Shown here: positions 10,321-21,667 of the stretch, one piece after another
Layout: every line of letters begins with the position of its first letter
Numbering within the stretch: the stretch's first letter is position 1
NCBI GenBank assembly: GCA_003118195.1
Contig: BEXV01000417.1
Span: forward strand, 72,766 to 136,765
DNA from: Hemicentrotus pulcherrimus
Lineage: Eukaryota; Echinodermata; Echinoidea; Camarodonta; Strongylocentrotidae
DNA length: 64,000 nt
Direction of reading: 5' to 3'
Notes under the pieces: model-generated
Told to the model about the DNA's origin: nothing
The model's database searches: none
The model's input: the letters and a program-made list of their open reading frames with translations, nothing else
Translations under genes and position numbers: made by a program

Positions 10321-12046
10321 TAAAGACAGTGTCATCGGGCTTTCGGGAGGTTCGTCCTACATTCGCACCTTTCCTTGTATACTTTTATGATCTACTCTTT
10401 TAAAACACGTCCCAAATAATGCAGGCCCCATTTTATAACAGAAGCACATGAACTCAGACCAAACGAGGCACTTCCTACTACCGATTTTGAATCACTTCCC
10501 TAAGAAAATACCCCTACCGTGTGATTCAGAACCTATCAAGGGATGAAAGATGCTCACAAGTGGGTAGAAAACAAAGTTAAGGGTTTTAACTTGAAAGAGA
10601 TCTCGGATCATATTCCTGATGCTGCTTTTTAAAACCCATGCCCTTCCCTTTAGGTTTAATGCTACTTGGCATATCTGTCATAATAGTTGGTCTACGATGC
10701 GTACACATGAACACCACTGTCAGGTTCTTCTATCCTCTCATCGTCAGGTACAACTTTTTAATGTGTATAAGAAAACAAATATGCAGCCTTAAAGATACAA
10801 TGTCCCATTTGCAGGCCCCAACAAATTTGAATGATAATACTATTTTTAGGACTTAGAAATTCGCTTCTTTTTTTTTCTTTCCCTGACTCAGTGAAACGAA
10901 ACCATGAAACGAATCAAAATTCATTCTACATTTGGTTTCACCCTTAAGTGGTGATGAGGTATCTTTCTTGAAGCAATTTCTTTTCATCTCCAAAAGTCAA
11001 GAAGCATATTCACAATTGACAGTTTACACAAAGGCGGAAAGGGACATCACCATCAATTGCCCGAAATCTGTTTTGATTCTAAACAAGTAGCCAGGCGCCT
11101 TCTCTCTTTTCTTGGCTTGGAAATTTCTTTTTCAATTCCATCAGTTGAAAGTATGTCACGATTTTGGTGACATTTACTGGCACGTTTGCCAATAATTTGG
11201 AAAAAAATGATCACTTCGATGTGTTATCATTGTAATCCTTTTTAAAGATGTGATGATTGGAGGGGGGAAATGTTTGACTGATGTCGTTCAAGTGAAGTGT
11301 CTCATCTTGCCTATTAGCATGCCTGCACAACACTATGCGTAGAATATGGGTAGATACGTAATCATAAGGGCGAGGGATGGGAGATGTTTGAAGGATGTGA
11401 TGATTGAAGGAAAGGAGTGACATTGCCTTTTTTTAAAGTTACATTTCAGCTCTGTTTCATGTGACGTTAGGAGGGAATGTGTTTCGTTTCGTTTTGTTTT
11501 TATTTCCGTCATATTAAAAAAGACTTCACGATGAGAAGAAAGTAACAAAAGAAAAATAACAAAAATTCGATAAATTATTGTATACATAATATAGAGTTAA
11601 AAAAAGCAAGACAAAAACAAATCACATGGCATTAAAATGAATATTCCAGCCATAACTGTCTTTTATGTAAAATTTTTGTATGAGTCATGTTTGTAATATA
11701 ATTTTTTTAAAACCAAAACAACAACAAGAACAACATTAAGAACAGAAGAAGAAAAAAAAGACAGAGAAAACAGACGGATGGATAAGAAGGGAGGATGATG
11801 TGGGCGTCATTCAGTGACAGGGTAGGGTAAGTAAGTTATGCATTAGGCCTACTTGTAAGATGCCTCCCAAAAATGTTTACAACGAAATAACTTGTTAATT
11901 AAAAAGTTCTTATAAAAAAACATTAATAAGCAAGAAAAAAATAAATGGGTCGTAACAGAACGTGAGGTAGCGAGGTAATGACGTACATACAAAGGTAGAA
12001 AATGAAGTCGAAGGAAAAGGCTTCAAAAAGAGATAGGGAGAGAGAC

Positions 12047-12047
<1 letters not shown>

Positions 12048-12095
<48 letters not shown>

Positions 12096-12096
12096 A
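12048..12096. repeat. GA dinucleotide microsatellite ending in a G run
   Basis: Uninterrupted GA repeat followed by a run of G. Confidence 0.9.
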
Positions 12097-13224
12097 AAAT
12101 GCCAGAATAAATTAGACTTATATATTTGTAATAGTCTTGTAAAGAGTCATAAAAATATCTGTGGATCACCATTATCGACGCCTAGCGCCTTCGACGGTAT
12201 AATCCCTCCCTTGCAAAAAGAGACGAATAAAACACACTTCTTCTAGGAAGTACACGTGTCATTATGCTTATACCTATCCAGAAATCCTTTAAATTGTCTT
12301 TAAACTACAGTGAAACGATGTGCTCATAAATATTAGATTGTTTACATGTTTTTGAAAACCCCAGGTTGACAGCCTACACCATTCAAGCACGTCCTGAATA
12401 CACATCTCTCTTTCCCTCTCTCACACAAGCGGGATGTATTTCTAAGGACGGATTCACTGAGGATCACTACAAGTGCTAACCCAAGGCTATCAGTGGTACC
12501 TATTCGAGGAACATAGAATGTAGCTACTTAAGCACAGTTAATCTTGAGATCATCTCCATGTCTAGCCGGTAGGTTTAAGGGGGAACCACAGGCATTCCAT
12601 GGCAGATCTTTATCAATCTAACTTTGACGCTTCCATCACGTACGAAGAGCTACCAAGATGATCCCAAAATATCCATCTTGTGATGAAATATACATTAAGG
12701 CACATACAACACAGGCCTCACTCTCGCTTTCTGATAATATAATATATCACTAATTTTATATTCCAGCATAATCCAGATAAAGTGTGAAATTGGCTGTAAG
12801 GCGCCAGATATATTGAGAGCCGAGGACTATTTGGTTCAAGGGCTGATTATCAGTATTTCAAACTTGAGGTCTATTTACCATTTGGGCAGACACCGAGTAG
12901 CTGGAAAAGAATAATATATCTGGGAGGATTTCGTTTACAAAATTTAACAAAGTAAGGTGACACTGCAATTATGTCAGATTTAAGCTAGCTATAAAGATGC
13001 AGACCTTCGTCAAAACAGTTGATTATCCTTTTCTGTGTCACGCCTTAGGCATGTTAAGCACCCTGCGAATCATGTTGTATACACATTTCTCGTTACTATG
13101 GAAGGTCTAGCGTCAAGTTTGTCAAAAACATGAATTTAACATCTCGAAGAGCGGGAATGTGATTATATTTAGCATGCTTAGACCCGGGAGAACAAGGCGT
13201 GGGAAAAACGTTTGGAGTACTTAC

Positions 13225-13347
13225 GTATACACGTCTTTCCGTCTTCTTCTAGAAGATAACTTTCTTCACAGTGGCATCTATAACTACCCAAGGTGTTAAT
13301 ACATCTTTGATTGCACGGCCGGGGCTCCAGACCACACTCATTTAGAT
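13225..13347 (-). CDS. EGFL6/NPNT: Exon 4: calcium-binding EGF module 2
   Basis: 123 bases, phase 1 to phase 1, residues 119-158 with Asp118 from the split codon. The N-terminal motif is D-L-N-E-C. Cysteines lie at 122, 129, 133, 142, 144 and 157. The segment [12 protein letters not shown] fits the Asp/Asn beta-hydroxylation consensus (C-x-N-x4-Y-x-C-x-C), and with D-x-N-E it gives a complete calcium site. G-L-E-P-R-P-C after the first Cys matches the signature of the second EGF in nephronectin/EGFL6. Donor TATAC|GTAAGT and acceptor TTACAACAG are both clear. Confidence 0.95.
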
Positions 13348-15931
13348 CTGTTGTAAGGATGAAAGAAAATTACGGGTTAACAGATCTATATGTAAATAAA
13401 TGAATCTTTTCTATAATTTATTGTTTCAATCGACATAGGCTAACAATTACGTGGACATGACAACCAAACAGAGAATAAAAGATAATTACATGTATATAAC
13501 TATTTTCGAATGTTGTACAAAAACTGAAAACGATATTAGCCAATTTTGTACTTCCCATTGTATATCCTCTTTAACATCTAAAAACATTGCCTTTTTGTAT
13601 TTGTAATGTCCCTGATATAGGAAATGATTTTATACTGTGTGGAGCGTATAACGGCTTTTATACTTATACTTATGATAATTATGAATAACAAATTGGTGTG
13701 GTGATAGGGTCAGCTATCAACCGACAAGTGACGAGATGAAATGATAACAAGGTAAATGTTTCCCTTCCTTTAAGATTAAAAACCAAGTACGATCACCAAT
13801 GGCGTTCGGAGAAATAACTCCAGTTTCAGCATTCCTTTTGTGATGTCTTAATATCAAAGCTGTGAATTTCATAACCAATCAACAGCTCACTTGAAGGAAA
13901 AAAGAGAAGACGCTCCACAAGCAATTGGTGTAATAATTTTTAAAGACACACATCCACAAAGATTCTCTCTATTATCGAACTAGCCCACCATCATTGCACT
14001 TGAGCATAATGCTATTTAAACAAACATGCTGTGTGTTGGTTTGAGAGGACAACTGTTGGGTCATGGTTAGGGGTAAACCGAGGTATCAAATGAGATTAAG
14101 TGCCATCAAAGTAACTCAGAGGGGTGCAACACTTTATGTCAAATGCATTCTTTTGACCGAATATGGGTCATTTGGACAGAGAACTAACTGCACGGAATAG
14201 ACATATATCGTGAGATTTTAATTATTTTTTTTGGAATTACTTATGCCTGAAAAACAAGCTGGAATGCAGAAGTTAATGAAATAAGTCACGAATCGTGACT
14301 TAAATTAATTATTTCTTTGATTGATATCTTATTTTGCTTTCAAGTTCACGGTCATTTCATATGAAAATGGCACATTCCTTCAAAGTTCGAGGCCGGTATC
14401 ATCCCAGATCGCGATGAGTTTTACGCTCGCCAAAATAGCTTGACTAATTTTATGATTCGTCTTTAAACGGCTCATGCTAATACTTCATTTACTCGCACAG
14501 TAGGAAAAACAAACACTGCGCCTTCCATGACAATCATAAGCAAATAAAAGACATGTTCTTTCAAAAGAAAATCACCCCTTGATTCAAAAAAGGAATATTT
14601 ATAAGATGATGTTTATTCATCCCTATCAGCAAACCATAGCCTTCTCTCCCTCTCTATTTTTGCAGGTGATTTTTCAAACTGTGAGCATCTTTCGACCAAT
14701 TAGCTCCCCGCAGTCTCCACACCGTCTCCCATAAAGATTGATAAAGTGGGCGGGTCTTTAAGGTTGAGAAGGTATAATGAGTATTCTGTTATGCGTAGTA
14801 TGACAACAGCTATTTATCCCTTATTTGGTTATTATGCATGGCTGAGAGAAAGACAAGTACTTCATTTATGATTTATGATATTTGACGGAATCTGATACAG
14901 AATGTCAACAGTTGAAAAGGTGCACTTTTACAGCAATTTTTTAAAAATCTACAATTAATCTGAATAGATTGTTGAAATGGCTCCATATGCAGAGGCCGTT
15001 CAATTTTCCAATGGTAATTTATTTACAAATAAAATGAATAACTGTAGTTATAGTAGAAAATAACATCACCGGTCATAGCTTTCATTTTTTTCATAGAAAC
15101 ACATGACCATTCTCCTTTTTTAAGGAGACGAAACCCCCTCCCTACGATATAACCCCGGTTTTTAAGCAGGCCATTACGTTAATTGCCCAATCAAAACCGA
15201 GCCTAATTTCCTAATGGTGCTCTGGATGTGTCACAAATCCTGTCTCGACCGAAGCGGAATTATTCTGATCGACATCCAGGGGTGTAGGCCTACTCCCACT
15301 AAGTATATTGCAAAAAACGTCCAGTGCGACACTGAAAATTGATATTTCTAATATACACAATATGCGTACATTCAGGTGGCGCCACATCACATAAGATGCA
15401 GTAATGCAATGTACCTTCAGTGGTTCCATCATGGGTTGTGTGAGTATGGCGAGTATTGGTCTAGGTATAGGATAATTACCCACGCTTTCATACCTGGATC
15501 TGCCATTTGGATTACTCATTATTTACTTTGCAAAAAGCTTTAATGGAAGACAGCTATGATTACTGTTCTGTAATTAAAGGAGGTGGACACCCAACGTTAT
15601 GCATATACGTTATGACGTAATGAGATCATGGTAAAGTCACCCACAATTTCGTATTTATACATAGTAGCAAAAATATATGGCATAGACCCCAAAACAAGAC
15701 CCTGACATTTTCCAAACACAAAAAAAGAGGCCCGTTTTGTAATTATGGCTACCTCAAAAACGATTTTCTTATTCATCTTATAGACTTTTTCCAAATAGTA
15801 AAAAGATTGGAGTTGATATAACTTTCGATTAACTGCAACTGAGCTATTGTTTCTAATTCTGTTTACAAAATAATGCAATGGAAGCCAATTTGTCCAGATA
15901 TATGGGTAATAGTTCTTGGTTTATTTCTTAC
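13348..15931 (-). other. EGFL6/NPNT: Intron 3 (2.6 kb)
   Basis: Phase-1 intron with clean GTAAGA and AACAG borders. No genes or mobile elements are recognised. The only structure noted is a 19 bp near-perfect inverted repeat at 14283-14301. Confidence 0.9.
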
Positions 15932-16024
15932 CTGCGTTACAATTTGCACCTGTATACCCCGGGTCGCAACGGCACTGGTTTGGTCCAACGCAGGTTCCAT
16001 GTACACAACCCGATTCACAGATTG
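15932..16024 (-). CDS. EGFL6/NPNT: Exon 3: EGF-like module 1
   Basis: 93 bases, phase 1 to phase 1, residues 88-117. Borders: TTTTAACAG acceptor and GCAG|GTAAGA donor. Six cysteines at residues 89, 93, 98, 104, 106 and 115 form a compact EGF module with C-V-G-P-N-Q-C-R-C, then D-P-G-Y-T-G. This is the short type of EGF without a calcium-binding N-terminal motif. The V-G-P-N-x-C-x-C core is the hallmark of the first EGF of EGFL6 and nephronectin. The junction with exon 4 rebuilds an Asp that starts the next module's calcium-binding motif. Confidence 0.94.
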
Positions 16025-17030
16025 CTGTTAAAAGAAAGAAAATAAAATGATATAAGTTGTCATTAGAGCTAGAGATAAAGGCAAATATAGATCAAAATGT
16101 AATGCAATAATCACGTGGAATGCGTTATCTTCTACGAAGTACAGCGTTATGAAATACTTGAAAACATGTTTTGATGACAACGCAAAAACAGTTGAGGAAC
16201 GATGAGACCACCCAGGTAAAATGTTGCTTTTTAATCTCATGAACTAGATATTTTTCATGAGTTAAAAAATAAATGTAACATTTTCCACGATATCAACCAC
16301 AAACAATTCGATCACTGACATTACCAATTAAGTCTTCGTAACTTCCTTACAGAGTAAAAAAAGTACCAAAATTGTCCAGACTTTATCTCGGCAACATTCA
16401 TGATACAAAATGTCAGTTACTAACGTATTTCTTTATTCACCATGTCTATTGTTTATATTTATGCATCATTTAATATGTATATGTTTTCTCATTGGGTAAT
16501 TTATGTGCATATTTCATGCATTTTCACTATTTCTAACTCCCCAAATTAGTACATAGGCCTCAATATTGTTTCTCACGTTCACCAGCTTCCTGCCCTTTTC
16601 TGCCATTGTTACAAATCCCGCCTCTACTGTACACCTATCACCCTCGCCTGGATTCCTAAAAAGCCCAAGTCGCATGCATATGTTCCCAATCAGTTAGGAA
16701 GTTGAAATGCATATTTCAGGTCAAACCTATTGGCATTTTGTGTCAATCTCAATCACGGCATAAATCCATTTTACCAAACAACTCTATCACTTATCTCAAT
16801 AACAATTTCATATTGTATGTATAAGAGATGTGTTTCCGGTCCAGCTTATATCACTTATTCCACTTTGGTCATATTTTCCCCCTGGGTACGGGTTTCTAAA
16901 GTGGGCTTGTGAATAATGAAATTGTATCAAATGTATTGTGCCAATAACCCTCCTATTACCAGAAATTGTGTTCCTTCGGAATACAAATTTCTTTCAAATC
17001 AATCCAGTTTTACTAAAAGTTCATTCAAAC

Positions 17031-17107
17031 AATTTCTCCGACCATTGGTAGCGATGTTGAAATCCAACAACGACAAACGATACTTATTTTTTCATTCATC
17101 TTTGTAC
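17031..17107 (+). repeat. 77 bp inverted repeat, left arm
   Basis: The reverse complement of this segment matches 21002-21078 at all but 4 of 77 positions with no indels. The arms enclose about 3.9 kb that includes the 1.1 kb tandem duplication. Flanking sequence outside the arms does not match. Confidence 0.85.
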
Positions 17108-18116
17108 AAACAATTCGTTCCCAATGTTTGTATTTACTAAATGAAAAAAAATACTGACCCCTTTTCTTTTGCTTTCACAATCAACTTCAATCTCTATTCA
17201 TCTTACATGAAGAAGAGGTTTCTTCCAGTCAATCCTGTATGCTGCGACTTCTTTAGAAGAAGTCAAAGTGAACAATTTGACATATTTGAGACCTGTCTAT
17301 TGTAGAAGACGAAGGGGCACAAAAAGGAGGGGAAAGTCACTTTGTATGACCACCATCAACCAAGCATGTCAACTTTTCTGGAAAACGAGGTATTCACACC
17401 AAATTGGCGGGTTACAGTTGATTTGTCTTGCTATCAGTCTGATCTTTACATTGTTTGGCCACCTTTGTAGCCATCACAATCATATCTGTTCATGCAGCAA
17501 CGGTCAGACAAGAAAAGATATTATACGGGACTATAATATCTGTTGTCCAGTGATACCTGGTTGGCGACGTGTGGTCAGTCTGCGTTCAAACGGTCCTAAA
17601 CGCTGACCGATATGTTGTCCAAAAGTTGACCGTTTAGTGGCCTTTTATAATTCCTTTTGATAAAAAAGGGAAATGGCTTCCGACTTTGCAAGTAGATAAC
17701 TACGGTTCGTTTATGGTCTTTTAAGTTGTATGATTTCTCTGTTTCCCCGAACGAGGACGGACCTATACGAATGAACAAACGAAATCATTGATTGTGCAAG
17801 AAATCCAACAAGTTAACGAGTTTGTTTGTGTACTTTATCTATACCGTTTCTAAATGTTACTGACTGGAAATGATCTATTCAGAATTAATGGACAGGATAG
17901 AACCCAAATGAAATTGTGTGAACTTATTTTTGGCAAATAACCATCATAGAGCGTATCTAAAGCGGAATGTATTGCGCGAATCAACTTGACAGGCACTCAG
18001 GCAGTGTCTGTGAAAATCACAGTTCAGTGTTCTCTTGTATAGAGATCATACAGCGACAATCGGGTAGTAAACGCACACACACACGCGCGCACACGCATTC
18101 TTACACCCACACCCAC

Positions 18117-19212
18117 AGTCTCTCGACGCTCACAATGCTTTTTTGTATCGAGTTCGGCTGTCTTGTCCAATAGTGTTGTTGAACTGGAGACAGGACATCG
18201 CCTTGCCGCACTTGATTAGCCACCAAGGGAGTGCCTTTGAGCATCTTGAAACGGGAACGCTTGTTTCGCTTAAACAAAAGCACACACTAACAGACTTTCA
18301 CATCTAATTACTTCTATCTTGTATAGAAATTGAGGCCCTACCATTTGTAACAGAAATTCAGATCACATTCCTATCACCATGTATAAATAAGAATAATGTG
18401 ATACAAGATGTTTTTTTTTTTTAGTTCCTCGGGCGATAGATACACAAGATATTATAACCCTACTCACGTCTCAGAAAGAGAAAAGACAAAGGGTGATGAA
18501 AATCGTAGTCAGTGCATTATTTCAGACATGAAATAAACAATTATGATAGCATCTTTATAGGGCCCTTGAGGCAAGGGATCGAGATCAGAAAAACATGAAC
18601 ATTCATGAAACTGCCTGTGTATGTTATTGATAGCACGTAGTGCTGACATCTTCAAGTAGTCTCCGTACACTGCGGGTCCTAGGCCCCCACAAGGGAATCC
18701 TCCCGGTATCTTTCTTTCTAGAGATAACACCAACCAACAGGTGGGTGAATTCAGAAGGTGTGACGAGTCTAGTGAAACTGCGGAGGCGGGGAAGACTAAA
18801 AGGCCTATAAGAAAGCAGGGAGAAATCACCTTCAACCCGCCACCTAGTCTGCAAGCACAGACTCTAAGTTGACACTTTACCACACTTCCTAAAAACCTTG
18901 AGGACATGTACAGCATTTTCAAAATCAATATAGGAAATAGGGACGGGGAGGTTCATGTAGTCTTTGATACCGATGACTTAAGTCTACCGAGAGGATAATT
19001 CAGAAAAGTCTCTTTATTTTGAGGTAACAATGATAATAACGAAAGTGAAGAAATATAGTATTTGAAGATATTTAGGAGCTTTCTACATAGCATTCTATTC
19101 TGCTATCAAGAAATGAAAAAGAAAGTGCAGAATTAAAGGAAGGAAAAACCATTACTATCATTGTAATAGTCTAATAATAATTAAAGACCTTAAGATAGTA
19201 AATCACATTAAT
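18117..19212 (+). repeat. 1,096 bp tandem duplication, copy 1
   Basis: Identical, as far as I can compare, to 19215-20310 with a constant offset of 1,098 bases, including the length of an internal T run. The two copies are separated by one base and one N. A short reverse-transcriptase-like motif is on its minus strand (18185-18211). Confidence 0.92.
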
Positions 19213-19213
19213 T

Positions 19214-19214
19214 N
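19214..19214. other. Single undetermined base at a duplication junction
   Basis: One N exactly between the tandem copies. It probably marks a contig join. Confidence 0.9.
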
Positions 19215-20310
19215 AGTCTCTCGACGCTCACAATGCTTTTTTGTATCGAGTTCGGCTGTCTTGTCCAATAGTGTTGTTGAACTGGAGACAGGACATCGCC
19301 TTGCCGCACTTGATTAGCCACCAAGGGAGTGCCTTTGAGCATCTTGAAACGGGAACGCTTGTTTCGCTTAAACAAAAGCACACACTAACAGACTTTCACA
19401 TCTAATTACTTCTATCTTGTATAGAAATTGAGGCCCTACCATTTGTAACAGAAATTCAGATCACATTCCTATCACCATGTATAAATAAGAATAATGTGAT
19501 ACAAGATGTTTTTTTTTTTTAGTTCCTCGGGCGATAGATACACAAGATATTATAACCCTACTCACGTCTCAGAAAGAGAAAAGACAAAGGGTGATGAAAA
19601 TCGTAGTCAGTGCATTATTTCAGACATGAAATAAACAATTATGATAGCATCTTTATAGGGCCCTTGAGGCAAGGGATCGAGATCAGAAAAACATGAACAT
19701 TCATGAAACTGCCTGTGTATGTTATTGATAGCACGTAGTGCTGACATCTTCAAGTAGTCTCCGTACACTGCGGGTCCTAGGCCCCCACAAGGGAATCCTC
19801 CCGGTATCTTTCTTTCTAGAGATAACACCAACCAACAGGTGGGTGAATTCAGAAGGTGTGACGAGTCTAGTGAAACTGCGGAGGCGGGGAAGACTAAAAG
19901 GCCTATAAGAAAGCAGGGAGAAATCACCTTCAACCCGCCACCTAGTCTGCAAGCACAGACTCTAAGTTGACACTTTACCACACTTCCTAAAAACCTTGAG
20001 GACATGTACAGCATTTTCAAAATCAATATAGGAAATAGGGACGGGGAGGTTCATGTAGTCTTTGATACCGATGACTTAAGTCTACCGAGAGGATAATTCA
20101 GAAAAGTCTCTTTATTTTGAGGTAACAATGATAATAACGAAAGTGAAGAAATATAGTATTTGAAGATATTTAGGAGCTTTCTACATAGCATTCTATTCTG
20201 CTATCAAGAAATGAAAAAGAAAGTGCAGAATTAAAGGAAGGAAAAACCATTACTATCATTGTAATAGTCTAATAATAATTAAAGACCTTAAGATAGTAAA
20301 TCACATTAAT
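19215..20310 (+). repeat. 1,096 bp tandem duplication, copy 2
   Basis: Starts directly after the N at 19214. It carries the same open frames as copy 1 (for example a 139-codon minus frame at 19607-20026 equal to 18509-18928), which resemble no family I know. Confidence 0.92.
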
Positions 20311-20570
20311 AGAAATAATTTGTATACACCGCATATAATAAAGCACATTACATTATAGCACATAACGCATAACAGAGAAATATAGGGTACCAAGACCCTT
20401 TTACTTGTTTACAACAACTGAAATAAATATGTTTTCAGAGTGGACTTCAACTTATATATTGTGTCAAAGTTTCTAAGTGAGTCTGGGAGGCTATTCCATT
20501 AAAGGAGGGCAGCATGGACAAATGAAGGTTCACTATAATGTGTCTATTAAAATAGGAGGAACACAAAATA
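20311..20570 (+). repeat. Possible dispersed repeat fragment
   Basis: Non-coding stretch with ATATAATAAAGCACATTAC, TTTTCAGAGTGGACTTCAA and GTCTGGGAGGCTATTCCA, motifs in the style of dispersed marine invertebrate repeats. Not matched elsewhere in the window; low certainty. Confidence 0.3.
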
Positions 20571-21001
20571 GATTATTTTTACATGATCGAAAATTTCTTA
20601 CTGGTTTATATACAGTGAGTAAATACAGTGAATAATTAAACATGAAGAGGGAAGTAAACACGCCTTATATGAATACAAAAAGACTGAAAAACTTCAACAC
20701 AAATACTTTGAACTACATTCATTTTAACCAAGTAAATAGACATTTCCAAGTTGTCGATGGAAACCCCAAATTGAATCTGATTCGAGTGTTTGTTACCAGC
20801 CTGGAATAATTATATGTGCACGTAATGTCATTTAGCGGATTCACAAACATCCTCTTCACTCCGTTTTCCATTAGCATGACGTGTGATTAGGGGCAAATTT
20901 CTTCGAGATTTAAAAATCTTCAGAATCCGTGACGGATTCAAAAGACCCATTACTGTTCTATGTCCATGATTTATTCGCAACATGAGTATAAACTTTGCCA
21001 A

Positions 21002-21078
21002 GTACAAAGATGAATGAATAAATAGATATCGTTTGTCGTTGTTGGATTTCAACATCGCTACCAATGATCGGAGAAATT
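21002..21078 (-). repeat. 77 bp inverted repeat, right arm
   Basis: Partner of 17031-17107 in opposite orientation. Both arms read V-A-M-L-K-S-N-N-D-K-R-Y-L-F in one frame, but with no wider coding context I treat that as incidental. Confidence 0.85.
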
Positions 21079-21639
21079 TGCTTTCTCAAAATCTCGTTTT
21101 CTCAAATTGCAGCCATGGGAGCTATAAACAATGAACCATATATTCAACATGCTGAACGGCTTACGAGCCTAATAATGTTCAAATCTTTAACCTGTAATCT
21201 AACCTAAATCGTCACACAATGCATGCGTGTGGGCTGCACTCAATTACATTCAGATTCTGTCTAGGCTTTTGAAAAATATATAGTAATATTTTGGTTCAGA
21301 TAAGATGACATGACAGCACCTGTTACTTCAAATGACATATTTCCCGGCACAGAGTGGTACCGAAACAACATGTACCCAATGTACATGAACATCCATGCAG
21401 TACAAACCTTAACGAAACACTCATAAGCTTTCAAACAATTTAATAAAACATGAGTTTATTAGTTTTATTGAGAAAAATAAGAATGAAATATTCAACAAGC
21501 GTCCTCCTGCATTTCGAAATAACATGATTTGAATCCTTTAGATTTTCAAATGGAATTCGTTCAAATATTTAAAGATGTCGGCTTCATAGCTGAAAGCGAC
21601 GTTATAATCTACTTTGATTTCATTTTGTGAGTGATATAG

Positions 21640-21667
21640 AAAGAGAGAGAGAGAGAGAGAGAGAGAG
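21640..21667. repeat. GA microsatellite
   Basis: Short uninterrupted GA repeat. Confidence 0.9.

Larger units (their letters stand above)
8255..13224 (-). other. EGFL6/NPNT: Intron 4 (5.0 kb)
   Basis: Phase-1 intron. It holds a repeat-like block at 8596-8868, a 22-base hairpin between 9-base direct repeats at 9362-9401, a GA-rich stretch at 9990-10320 and a pure GA microsatellite at 12048. Nothing else in it is recognisable. Confidence 0.9.

Noticed and set aside
18509..18928. 139-codon minus-strand frame present in both tandem copies
   Set aside because: The duplication explains its apparent conservation. No domain, and overlapping frames are equally open.
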